Shown here: piece by piece, positions 7,026 to 12,963 of the stretch
How positions within the stretch are numbered: position 1 is the first letter of the stretch
How the letters are laid out: each line of letters opens with the position of its first letter
DNA from: Mycoplasma sp. CAG:611
GTDB taxonomy: Bacteria; Bacillota_I; Bacilli_A; RF39; UBA660
Assembly: GCA_000434175.1 (NCBI GenBank)
Contig: HF999801.1
Coordinates: 54,496 to 70,278, forward strand
Length of the DNA stretch: 15,783 nt
Direction: 5' to 3'
Made by a program: the position numbers and the translations under genes
Notes under the pieces: model-generated
The model's input: the letters and a program-made list of their open reading frames with translations, nothing else
Database searches by the model: none
Told to the model about the DNA's origin: nothing

Positions 7026-7053
7026 TCATTTTTTTAAAGCATTAGCATACATT
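7026..7053 (+). promoter_or_regulatory. SigE-type sporulation promoter of cotE
   Basis: CATACATT (7046-7053) matches the Bacillus SigE -10 consensus CATACAHT exactly. TCATTTT (7026-7032) matches the -35 KMATATT at 6 of 7 positions, with a 13-bp spacer. No SigA-like pair stands out. In B. subtilis, cotE is transcribed from a SigE promoter in the mother cell, so motif and gene agree. Transcription would start near 7060, leaving a very short leader, with the Shine-Dalgarno at its 5' end. Confidence 0.6.
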
Positions 7054-7072
7054 AAATTGAGGGGGAATTTAA

Positions 7073-7627
7073 GTGGCTAGTTATAGAGAAATTGTAACCA
7101 AAACAGTAATTGGAAAAGGAAAGAAAACATTTTCTAATCACTACAATTTAACTCCAGAACAAGTGCCAACGACAATACTTGGTTGCTGGGTAATAAACCA
7201 TAACTTTAAAGGGTATAAAAATGGGGATAAAATTGAAGTAGATGGAAGTTGTGATGTTAATATTTGGTATGCATATGATAATGATACCAAAACTATTGTA
7301 ACTAATAAAACAATTACTTATCGTGAACTTTTAAATGTTGTTAGGAAAAAAGAAAGTGATATAAATAGTGAAGAAGAAATAATAGTAAGAAGTTTAAAAC
7401 AACCAACATGTACTAAAGTTGATATAGTAAATAATACAATTAGTTATGATATTGAAAAAGAATTAGGAATAGAAATAGTGGGAGATGCAAAAGTAAGGAT
7501 AGCAGTTGATGAAGAAGAGGATGAATGGGATGAAATAATAGATGAAAAAGAGGAAGAAGATTTAATGGAAGAAATAGATAAAGGCGTAAATGAAAATTTT
7601 ATTAATGAAACGGATAATAATGAATAA
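7073..7627 (+). CDS. cotE: Outer spore coat morphogenetic protein CotE
   Basis: CotE is the mother-cell protein that forms a layer around the forespore and recruits the outer coat. The product is 184 residues; B. subtilis CotE is about 181. The N-terminus (YREIVTKTVIGKGKK), the ILGCWVINH motif (about residues 36-44), a DVNIWYAYDNDTKT strand (about 60-73), a LKQPTC segment (about 103-108) and a long Asp/Glu-rich C-terminal tail follow the Bacillus protein closely, as I remember it. The start is GTG at 7073: GAGGGGGA (7059-7066) is 6 nt upstream and no better ATG exists. The gene is monocistronic with a SigE-like promoter. miaB lies about 700 bp upstream, echoing the Bacillus miaB/cotE neighbourhood. 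This is the best evidence in the window that the organism makes endospores. Confidence 0.92.
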   Translation: MASYREIVTKTVIGKGKKTFSNHYNLTPEQVPTTILGCWVINHNFKGYKNGDKIEVDGSCDVNIWYAYDNDTKTIVTNKTITYRELLNVVRKKESDINSEEEIIVRSLKQPTCTKVDIVNNTISYDIEKELGIEIVGDAKVRIAVDEEEDEWDEIIDEKEEEDLMEEIDKGVNENFINETDNNE

Positions 7628-7657
7628 AAATAAAGGGAAACTTTTATTTTTATTTTT
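7626..7657 (+). terminator. Intrinsic terminator of cotE
   Basis: An 11-bp stem (7626-7636 with 7641-7651, one G-U pair) is capped by a GAAA tetraloop and followed by TTTTT at 7653-7657. It begins within the TAA stop codon. Confidence 0.75.
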
Positions 7658-7717
7658 GTATAAATAAAAAGATGTATTAGTTATAAATAGAATAGATTAA
7701 AAAAATAATTATAAAAT

Positions 7718-7740
7718 ATGTCAACAAAAATAGTTGACAT
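7718..7740. promoter_or_regulatory. Palindrome overlapping the rpsP -35
   Basis: ATGTCAAC (7718-7725) and GTTGACAT (7733-7740) are perfect inverted repeats around a 7-nt A-rich spacer. The right arm contains the -35 TTGACA of the rpsP promoter. It could be an operator, or two back-to-back -35 elements; on the minus strand a TTTAAT lies 17 bp from the second -35. Confidence 0.5.
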
Positions 7741-7762
7741 GCATAAGATTTTGTTGTATATT
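7734..7762 (+). promoter_or_regulatory. SigA promoter of rpsP-khpA
   Basis: Consensus TTGACA (7734-7739) and TATATT (7757-7762) with a 17-bp spacer. Start near 7769, giving a leader of about 24 nt. Confidence 0.85.
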
Positions 7763-7792
7763 ATTTATGCGCGATTAGAAAGGAGTGTATGT

Positions 7793-8065
7793 ATGGCTGT
7801 AAAAATTAGATTAACAAGAATGGGAGCAACTAAAAGACCAAGTTATCGTATTGTTGCTACAGACTCAAGAAGTCCAAGAGATGGAAAATATCTAGAACAA
7901 ATTGGATTTTATAATCCATTAACTAACCCTGCAGAAATTAAAGTAAATGAAGAAGTAGCTTTAAAATGGTTAAGAAATGGAGCACAAGTAACTGATACTG
8001 CAAAAGATTTATTATCAAAAGCAGGAGTTATGAAAAAATTCCATGAAGAAAAAGGAAATAAATAA
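7793..8065 (+). CDS. rpsP: 30S ribosomal protein S16
   Basis: S16 binds the 5' domain of 16S rRNA and helps small-subunit assembly. The product is 90 residues, the usual length. The N-terminal MAVKIRLTRMGATKRPSYRI, the DSRSPRDGKYLEQIGFYNP motif (about residues 23-41) and the EEVALKWLRNGAQ helix (about 52-64) are characteristic. The start is ATG 7793, 5 nt after AAAGGAGTG (7779-7787). An upstream in-frame ATG at 7718 lies inside the promoter palindrome, ahead of the predicted transcript, and is rejected. The gene is co-transcribed with khpA, 2 bp downstream. The usual followers rimM, trmD and rplS are missing here. Confidence 0.98.
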   Translation: MAVKIRLTRMGATKRPSYRIVATDSRSPRDGKYLEQIGFYNPLTNPAEIKVNEEVALKWLRNGAQVTDTAKDLLSKAGVMKKFHEEKGNK

Positions 8066-8067
8066 GT

Positions 8068-8316
8068 ATGGAAGATTTAGTTAAATTAACAGAAGACTTA
8101 GTTTTAGCAATTGTTTCAAATAAAGAAGCAGTTAAAGTTAATGCAAGTGAAGTAGACGAACAAACAATACAAATTGATGTATTAGTTGATGAAAAAGATA
8201 TGCCTATTCTTATTGGAAGAAAAGGAAAGGTTGTTAATTCAATTAGAACTTTACTTCATGCAAGTAGTTATTTACATAGTAAGAAAAATATTAAATTAAA
8301 TGTTAATAGTTTATAA
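8068..8316 (+). CDS. khpA: KH-domain RNA-binding protein KhpA
   Basis: KhpA (YlqC family) is a small cytoplasmic RNA-binding protein made of a single KH domain. In several Firmicutes it pairs with KhpB/Jag and affects cell elongation, division and sRNA or mRNA binding. The product is 82 residues, as expected. The KH core shows PILIGRKGKVVNSIRTLLHA (about residues 47-66) with the GRKG (GxxG) loop that contacts RNA. The ATG lies 2 bp after the rpsP stop, with AAGGA inside the rpsP 3' end 11 nt upstream, so it is probably coupled to rpsP. rpsP-khpA is the normal start of the rpsP-khpA-rimM-trmD-rplS cluster in Bacilli. A tRNA unit follows instead, and I see no good terminator between. Confidence 0.93.
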   Translation: MEDLVKLTEDLVLAIVSNKEAVKVNASEVDEQTIQIDVLVDEKDMPILIGRKGKVVNSIRTLLHASSYLHSKKNIKLNVNSL

Positions 8317-8351
8317 ATTCTTTTATAACACGAACAATTTATAAAAAAGTG

Positions 8352-8380
8352 TTGACATTTAGAAAAATTTATTTTACAAT
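8352..8380 (+). promoter_or_regulatory. SigA promoter of the tRNA-Ala gene
   Basis: TTGACA (8352-8357) and TACAAT (8375-8380) are 17 bp apart. The A-tract and -35 block AAAAAAGTGTTGACATTT (8343-8360) is identical to that of rRNA promoter P3 at 15303-15320. Confidence 0.88.
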
Positions 8381-8419
8381 TTATATTGTCAGTTTGACAA
8401 GAAAAGGTTAAACCTTTTT

Positions 8420-8496
8420 GGGGGATTAGCTCAGTTGGCTAGAGCACCTGCCTTGCACGCAGGGGGTCAAGGGTTCGAGTCCCTTATCCTCCACCA
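8420..8496 (+). tRNA. tRNA-Ala (anticodon UGC)
   Basis: A complete 77-nt cloverleaf including an encoded CCA (8494-8496). The acceptor stem is GGGGGAT (8420-8426) with ATCCTCC (8486-8492); its third pair is G-U, the G3:U70 identity element of alanine tRNA. The anticodon stem is CCTGC/GCAGG around loop CTTGCAC, with anticodon TGC at 8454-8456, which reads GCN codons. The T arm is AAGGG-TTCGAGT-CCCTT and the variable loop has 5 nt. It has its own promoter and terminator, so it is a single-gene unit rather than part of an rRNA operon. Confidence 0.98.
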
Positions 8497-8507
8497 AAAA
8501 GAATTAT

Positions 8508-8534
8508 ACTTGAACGTTTGGTTCAAGTTTTTTT
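8508..8534 (+). terminator. Intrinsic terminator of tRNA-Ala
   Basis: ACTTGAAC (8508-8515) and GTTCAAGT (8521-8528) form a perfect 8-bp stem with a 5-nt loop, followed by 7 T (8528-8534). Confidence 0.92.
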
Positions 8535-8611
8535 ATACAATTTTATAAAATATAGATTTATTTTTTTAAAATTTTATATTATAATAATAATTACAGTAAA
8601 GGGGTTTAAAT

Positions 8612-8640
8612 TAGACATAGATTTTTATTCGTGTTATAAT
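8612..8640 (+). promoter_or_regulatory. Extended -10 SigA promoter of cdaA-cdaR
   Basis: TAGACA (8612-8617), a 17-bp spacer and TATAAT (8635-8640) preceded by TG at 8632-8633 (TGTTATAAT, an extended -10). The transcript would have a leader of about 40 nt before the cdaA start. The 77 bp between the tRNA terminator and this promoter are very AT-rich, and I see nothing else in them. Confidence 0.8.
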
Positions 8641-8685
8641 TAATTAGTAATTTTATATCAATTTAGTTTGGAGGTATAAGTTTAT

Positions 8686-9498
8686 ATGAGTATAGAAACA
8701 ATTATTGATGTAATAAAAAAGATATTGGATATTGCAATTGTATGGGGATTATTTTATGCAATATTAAAAAATATTAAGAATAATGTTAAGTTATCATTAT
8801 TATTTAAAGGTATAATATTTATTGTATTATTAAAGTTAATTAGTAATATTATAGGTCTTAATACTGTTGGACTTCTCCTTGAATATGTTATTGAATGGGG
8901 ACCACTTGCTTTAATAATTATTTTTCAACCAGAAATAAGAAATATTTTAGAGCAAATTGGTAGAACACAACTTTTAGGTCGTCATAAAGTCTTAACTGTT
9001 GATGAAAGGGAAAAACTTGTTTATGAGTTAATCCAAGCAATTGAATATTTAAGAAAGTCACATATTGGGGCATTAATTGTTCTTGAAAGGGATGTAAGTT
9101 TACAAGATTATATTTCAAAATCAATTAATCTTTATGCAGATTTATCAAGTGAATTATTAATAAGTATCTTTTTCCCTAATAATCCACTTCATGATGGTGG
9201 AGTTATTATCCAAGGTGATAGAATTAGTTGTGCGGGAGCAGTATTTCCAACATCTAACAGCAGTAAATTAAATAAAAGGCTTGGAACTAGGCATCGTGCT
9301 GCTTTAGGTATTGCAGAAGAAACTGATGCAATTGCAATTGTTGTAAGTGAGGAAACTTCTCGTATATCAATCGCAGTAAAAGGAGAACTTTACTATAATT
9401 TAACAATTGATGATGCAAGAATATTATTAATTGATGAATTAAAACCAAAACAAGATGACTTTGAAGAATTTAATGAGGAGGATGCATATAATGAGTAA
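8686..9498 (+). CDS. cdaA: Diadenylate cyclase CdaA (c-di-AMP synthase)
   Basis: CdaA makes cyclic di-AMP from two ATP at the membrane; c-di-AMP controls potassium and osmolyte transport and cell-wall homeostasis in Firmicutes. The product is 270 residues, the usual length. Three N-terminal transmembrane helices (about residues 13-29, 36-58 and 61-80) precede the DAC catalytic domain (about 95-245). The domain keeps LHDG (Asp170) and LGTRHRAALG (Arg202-His203-Arg204), which contact metal and ATP. The canonical DGA motif reads DGG here (Asp170-Gly171-Gly172), a conservative but notable change. GGAGGT (8670-8675) lies 10 nt before the ATG. The 3' end overlaps cdaR by 8 bp, matching the conserved cdaA-cdaR pair. 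The final 20 residues are very acidic. Catalytic activity is inferred from the family. Confidence 0.96.
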   Translation: MSIETIIDVIKKILDIAIVWGLFYAILKNIKNNVKLSLLFKGIIFIVLLKLISNIIGLNTVGLLLEYVIEWGPLALIIIFQPEIRNILEQIGRTQLLGRHKVLTVDEREKLVYELIQAIEYLRKSHIGALIVLERDVSLQDYISKSINLYADLSSELLISIFFPNNPLHDGGVIIQGDRISCAGAVFPTSNSSKLNKRLGTRHRAALGIAEETDAIAIVVSEETSRISIAVKGELYYNLTIDDARILLIDELKPKQDDFEEFNEEDAYNE

Positions 9499-10900
9499 GA
9501 GTAAAAAATCTTCTTCTAAAAAGAAAAATCATAAATTACTTAAAAAAATAGGAATATTTTTAATAAATGTAATCGAAGCTTTTACTAAAGTAATAGATAA
9601 AATAATAATAACTCCAATTAGTAAGTTAATGTTATTAATAATGGATTTATTTAAAAATAATAATAAACCATTTGATAGACTTTTAAATAATAAATCATTT
9701 TTGATTATCTTTTCACTTGTACTTGCCTTTGGATCATTTATCTATATTGAAAATACAAGGGATACAACAAGAAACAAATCAGCTGATATTTTATCTAATC
9801 AAAAAGTAAATGCTTTATATAATGAAGAAGCTTATGTTGTTGAAGGACTTCCTGAAACAGTTGATGTTATGTTAATTGGTAGAAAATCAAATCTTTATTT
9901 AGCAAAACAACAATTAACATTAAATGATAGTGTAGTAGTGGATTTAAGAAATTTAAAACCAGGAACACATGAGGTTGAATTAAAGTATTCAAAAATGTTT
10001 ACTTCAGTTGATTATAAACTAGATCCATCAAGAGTAACTGTTGTTATATATGAAAAGATGTCTGAATCTATTAATATATCTTCAGAAATAATGAATGAAA
10101 AAGCACTTGATTCTAAATATAATATTTCTAATGTTACTTTCAGTAGAGATGAAGTGTATATAAAAGGACCAAAATATAAATTAGAACAAGTAGCAGTTGT
10201 AAAAGCATTAATTGATGTTAAAAAAATAGTTAATCCAAGTGTTGGTACAACTACTTTAAAAGAAGTTCCACTTGCAGCATATGATGTTAATGGTAAAAAA
10301 TTAGATATTGAAATAGTACCTGAAACAGTAGATGTAACACTTACTATTACTTCTCCAAGCAAAGAAGTACCATTAAAGGTAATTCCTGAAGGTGAAGTAG
10401 CGTTTGGAAAATCACTTGATGCGATTACATTAAGTCAAACTAAAGTAACTGTTTATGGTGATGAAGAAACACTTAAGAATATATCTTCAATACCAGTTAA
10501 GATAAATGTTGAAAAGCTTGATAAAAATACAGAATACAATGTTAATATATCTAAGCCAAGTGGCGTTAAAGAAATGAGTATATCTACGGTAGTAGTTAAA
10601 GTAACATTAACTTCGACTAATGAAAAAACAGTAGATGGTGTGTTAATTGAAACAAGAAATCTTGAAAATGGATATTCTGCTCAAGCTGCCAGTGCAAGTG
10701 ATAGTACAGTGTCTGTAATTGTAAAAGGAACAAATGCCAATATTAATGCAATTAAGAAAGAAGATATTCATGCTTATGTTGACTTAAAAGGACTTGGGGT
10801 AGGAACACATACAGTTACAGTTAATGTTACAGGGGATGATGTTAAATTACAATATGCTCCTAAAACAACAACCGTAACAATTGTTATAACAAAAAAATAA
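9491..10900 (+). CDS. cdaR: CdaA regulatory protein CdaR (YbbR-domain protein)
   Basis: CdaR binds CdaA through the membrane and modulates c-di-AMP synthesis from outside the cell. The product is 469 residues; Bacillus CdaR is about 480. A Lys/Ser-rich cytoplasmic tip (SKSKKSSSKKKNHK) and an amphipathic hydrophobic region (about 20-55) precede a transmembrane helix (about 70-87, FLIIFSLVLAFGSFIYI). Four extracytoplasmic YbbR repeats follow (roughly 110-190, 195-290, 295-385 and 390-465), each with a VxVxG...V core and a Pro/Thr-rich end. The start is ATG 9491, 9 nt after AGGAGG (9476-9481); upstream in-frame ATGs at 9455, 9473 and 9482 have no placed ribosome-binding site. The start overlaps the cdaA stop (translational coupling). 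In Bacillus glmM follows; here the unit ends at a terminator. Confidence 0.93.
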   Translation: MSKSKKSSSKKKNHKLLKKIGIFLINVIEAFTKVIDKIIITPISKLMLLIMDLFKNNNKPFDRLLNNKSFLIIFSLVLAFGSFIYIENTRDTTRNKSADILSNQKVNALYNEEAYVVEGLPETVDVMLIGRKSNLYLAKQQLTLNDSVVVDLRNLKPGTHEVELKYSKMFTSVDYKLDPSRVTVVIYEKMSESINISSEIMNEKALDSKYNISNVTFSRDEVYIKGPKYKLEQVAVVKALIDVKKIVNPSVGTTTLKEVPLAAYDVNGKKLDIEIVPETVDVTLTITSPSKEVPLKVIPEGEVAFGKSLDAITLSQTKVTVYGDEETLKNISSIPVKINVEKLDKNTEYNVNISKPSGVKEMSISTVVVKVTLTSTNEKTVDGVLIETRNLENGYSAQAASASDSTVSVIVKGTNANINAIKKEDIHAYVDLKGLGVGTHTVTVNVTGDDVKLQYAPKTTTVTIVITKK

Positions 10901-10921
10901 ACTCTTTTTAGAGTTTTTTTT
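10899..10921. terminator. Bidirectional terminator between cdaR and the DUF378 gene
   Basis: AAACTCT (10899-10905) and AGAGTTT (10910-10916) form a 7-bp stem with a TTTT loop. The plus strand continues in an 8-T run to 10921; on the minus strand a T-rich stretch follows as well. It can therefore end both convergent genes. It overlaps the cdaR stop, and its T run reaches the DUF378 stop. Confidence 0.8.
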
Positions 10922-11117
10922 ATTTTATATCTATATCTTTTATAAGAAGACCGATATTAATAAGTCCTGCTATTCCAACTAAAGTATATACAATTTTTGT
11001 AAGTGTGCCTTCGCCAAAGATAAATGTAACTAAGTTAAAATCAAATAATCCGATAAGTCCCCAGTTAATCGCACCAATTATAGTTAAGAATAAACAAATT
11101 TTTTGTAAAGTAATCAT
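10920..11117 (-). CDS. DUF378 small membrane protein (YuzA-like)
   Basis: The product is 65 residues with two transmembrane helices (about residues 3-25 and 37-58). The loop carries the DUF378 signature GAINWGLIGLFDFNLV, and the second half has YTLVGIAGL. DUF378 proteins are small inner-membrane proteins of unknown function; B. subtilis YuzA is a member. The start is the ATG at 11117, which has AGGAGG (minus strand, 11124-11129) 6 nt upstream. A longer frame to 11174 runs through this ribosome-binding site and its residues have no family resemblance. It is the only minus-strand gene in the window. It converges on cdaR and diverges from the lipoprotein gene across a palindromic control region. 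Confidence 0.88.
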   Translation of the reverse strand: MITLQKICLFLTIIGAINWGLIGLFDFNLVTFIFGEGTLTKIVYTLVGIAGLINIGLLIKDIDIK

Positions 11118-11144
11118 AGTTTTCCTCCTTTTATATTCATAATT

Positions 11145-11173
11145 ATCATAATCAAAAAAAATAAAATTATTCA
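11145..11173 (-). promoter_or_regulatory. Candidate promoter of the DUF378 gene
   Basis: On the minus strand, TGAATA (11173-11168) and TATGAT (11150-11145) are 17 bp apart. The -35 is poor for SigA but resembles the GAATA core of SigG promoters. The -10 is 5/6 to TATAAT. Confidence 0.35.
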
Positions 11174-11179
11174 TGAATA
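11168..11179. promoter_or_regulatory. 12-bp perfect palindrome between divergent genes
   Basis: TATTCATGAATA is fully self-complementary. Its two halves supply the -35-position hexamer (TGAATA) of both divergent promoters, and its centre is equidistant from the two -10 hexamers (11145-11150 and 11197-11202). It is either a shared operator or activator site, or a symmetric pair of alternative-sigma -35 elements. Confidence 0.5.
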
Positions 11180-11202
11180 TAAAAATAAATTAAAAATATA
11201 AT
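11174..11202 (+). promoter_or_regulatory. Candidate promoter of the lipoprotein gene
   Basis: TGAATA (11174-11179) and TATAAT (11197-11202) are 17 bp apart. The -10 is a SigA consensus; the -35 resembles SigG (GAATA) rather than SigA (TTGACA). Sigma use is undecided. Confidence 0.4.
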
Positions 11203-11229
11203 TAATTGAAAGTAAAAAAGAGGTGAAAA

Positions 11230-12249
11230 ATGAAAAAAAGATTGTTTTTAATTTTAATGTTAACACTTGTTATATTTTTAACAGGATGTGGAAAGGAGAA
11301 TAAAGAAAAACTTAGACAAAATTTTATAAATGATACTAGTAGTTTAAAAGGATATTACATGGAAGGTGTTTTATCAATAACAAATAATGATGATACTTAT
11401 AATTATGATGTGAAAGTAGGATTTAAAAAAGATGATAATTTTAAAGTTACATTACTTAATAAAGGAAATAATTACGAACAAATTATATTAAGAAATACAG
11501 ATGGTGTTTTTATTGTTAATCCTTCATTAAATAGAAGTTTTAAATTTCAAAGTGAATGGCCTTATAATAATTCTCAAAGTTATTTACTTCATTCTATAGC
11601 TAATGATTTAAAAGAAGATAATTCTTACACTTTCGAACAAAAAGATAATAATTACATTTTTATAACTAAAGTTAACTATCCAAATAATCCTAATTTAGTG
11701 AAAGAAAAAATTACACTTGATAAGAATTTAAATTTAAAGGAAGTAAGTGTTTTAACAAAAGATAATATACCTTATATTATTTTTAAAGTAACATCGCTTG
11801 ATAAAAAAGCAATTTTTGCAGATAATTATTTTTTACTTGAAACTATATCTAAAAATCTAAATGAAAAAAATACAACTTCTGAAGATAGTAAAACAACTTT
11901 AAAAATAGATGAAGCTTTATTTCCACTTTATTTACCTTCCAATACATCTTTAAAAAATAGAGAAACAATAAAAACAGATATTGGCGAAAGAGTAATAATG
12001 ACTTTTTCAGGGGATAATCCATTTATTTTAGTCCAAGAAACAGTAGCAAGGGAAAAAGAGTTTACAACAATACCAACTTCAGGAACACCATATTTGCTTG
12101 TGGATACAGTAGGAGCACTTACAAATGGAAGTTATACATGGATAAGTAATGGTATAGAATATTATATAGTATCAGATGTTATGGAACAAAATGAACTTTT
12201 AGAAGTGGCTAAATCAATTAATGTTGTTCCTACGATGAATGAAAAATAA
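11230..12249 (+). CDS. Lipoprotein of the YdcC/LolA-like, DUF4367 type
   Basis: The product is 339 residues. An N-terminal lipoprotein signal peptide ends in LTGC (Cys20 becomes the lipidated residue), so it is anchored on the outer face of the membrane. Residues about 35-200 have the pattern of the LolA-like fold: YMEGVLSI, YDVKVGFKKDDNFKV, IILRNTDGVFIVNPS and LKEVSVLTKDNIP as successive beta strands. Residues about 240-335 look like DUF4367: Tyr-Leu-Pro at its start, then MTFSGDNPFILVQE and NGIEYYIVSD. Length and architecture match B. subtilis YdcC, and clostridial GerS shares the fold; those are spore-linked, but this role is inference. AGAGGTG (11219-11225) lies 4 nt before the ATG. The gene diverges from DUF378 and ends in a terminator. 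Confidence 0.75.
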   Translation: MKKRLFLILMLTLVIFLTGCGKENKEKLRQNFINDTSSLKGYYMEGVLSITNNDDTYNYDVKVGFKKDDNFKVTLLNKGNNYEQIILRNTDGVFIVNPSLNRSFKFQSEWPYNNSQSYLLHSIANDLKEDNSYTFEQKDNNYIFITKVNYPNNPNLVKEKITLDKNLNLKEVSVLTKDNIPYIIFKVTSLDKKAIFADNYFLLETISKNLNEKNTTSEDSKTTLKIDEALFPLYLPSNTSLKNRETIKTDIGERVIMTFSGDNPFILVQETVAREKEFTTIPTSGTPYLLVDTVGALTNGSYTWISNGIEYYIVSDVMEQNELLEVAKSINVVPTMNEK

Positions 12250-12258
12250 AATAAATTT

Positions 12259-12298
12259 AGATAAAATAGCTAACTTTGTTATTTTATCTTTTCTTTTT
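12259..12298 (+). terminator. Intrinsic terminator of the lipoprotein gene
   Basis: AGATAAAATAGC (12259-12270) and GTTATTTTATCT (12278-12289) form a 12-bp stem with one G-U pair and a 7-nt loop, followed by TTTTCTTTTT. Confidence 0.88.
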
Positions 12299-12349
12299 AA
12301 TTAATTTAATTTATAATAAAGTTATAATAATTAATTAAGAGGTGTAGAT

Positions 12350-12853
12350 ATGGCAAATTTAAAAAAAACAATTAAAAAAAATATTAAGAAAAATATTGAA
12401 TTAAAAAAACATGAAGATAAGAAAAAAGAAAAAGTAATAAATTTATTAAAAATAGTAGGAAGTATTCTTTTTGTGATAGTTTTAGCAGTTTTAGTGACAA
12501 AGCTTGCTAATGGCGATTTTGCTAAAAAAGAAGAAACTGTTGATACAACAATACTAGCAGGTCAAACATTTGATAAAAAATATGATACTTATTATGTTGT
12601 TTTTTATGATTTTGATAACGATTCATCAGTTACAAGTAGATTAGAAAAGATTTCTACAAATAAAGTGTTCAAGGTTAATACAAAAGATAAACTTAATTCA
12701 TCTGTTATTAGTACTTCAAGTAATGTTAAAGCATCAAGTGCTGATGAATTAAAAATAAACGGTGTAACTCTTATTAAAATAGAAAATGGCAAGAATGTGG
12801 AATATGTTGAAGGGTTATCTAATGTTTTATCGTCTTTATCAAATTTAAAATAG
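12350..12853 (+). CDS. Membrane-anchored protein, probable degenerate thioredoxin fold
   Basis: The product is 167 residues. A very Lys-rich cytoplasmic N-terminus (residues 1-27) leads into one transmembrane helix (about 31-50), so the rest is extracytoplasmic. The outer part (about 60-167) follows the thioredoxin order: TYYVVFYDFDND at the first core strand, a helix, NKVFKVNTK strand, then INGVTLIKIENGKNVEYVEG, which resembles the thioredoxin pattern V-x-G-x-P-T-L-x-x-x-x-x-G. The CxxC active site is replaced by DFDND and the cis-Pro by Val, and the protein contains no cysteine. If the fold is right it cannot be a redox enzyme and may be structural or binding. AGAGGTG (12338-12344) lies 5 nt before the ATG. 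TATAAT occurs at 12312 and 12323, both without a clear -35. The fold call is inference. Confidence 0.6.
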   Translation: MANLKKTIKKNIKKNIELKKHEDKKKEKVINLLKIVGSILFVIVLAVLVTKLANGDFAKKEETVDTTILAGQTFDKKYDTYYVVFYDFDNDSSVTSRLEKISTNKVFKVNTKDKLNSSVISTSSNVKASSADELKINGVTLIKIENGKNVEYVEGLSNVLSSLSNLK

Positions 12854-12876
12854 CTATACTTTTTGTATAGTTTTTT
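12852..12876 (+). terminator. Intrinsic terminator of the thioredoxin-like gene
   Basis: CTATAC (12854-12859) and GTATAG (12865-12870) pair around TTTTT, extended by A-T and G-U pairs to 8 bp, then TTTTTT (12871-12876) and a further T-rich stretch. It starts inside the TAG stop. Confidence 0.82.
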
Positions 12877-12963
12877 ATTTTTTTAGAAAAATTAGTTTTA
12901 TAAATTAATTAAATGTGGTAATATATAATATAAAGTATAGTAAAAATATGGAGGGTAATTTAT

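Noticed and set aside
7718..7792. Longer rpsP start (ATG at 7718)
   Set aside because: It is inside the promoter palindrome, upstream of the expected transcript; S16 proteins begin with the MAVKIRL sequence found at 7793.
8317..8351. TTATAA-type hairpin after khpA as a terminator
   Set aside because: The stem is short with a bulge and no T-tract follows.
11118..11174. Longer DUF378 start on the minus strand
   Set aside because: The extension would be encoded by the promoter and Shine-Dalgarno region; the family begins at the ATG at 11117.
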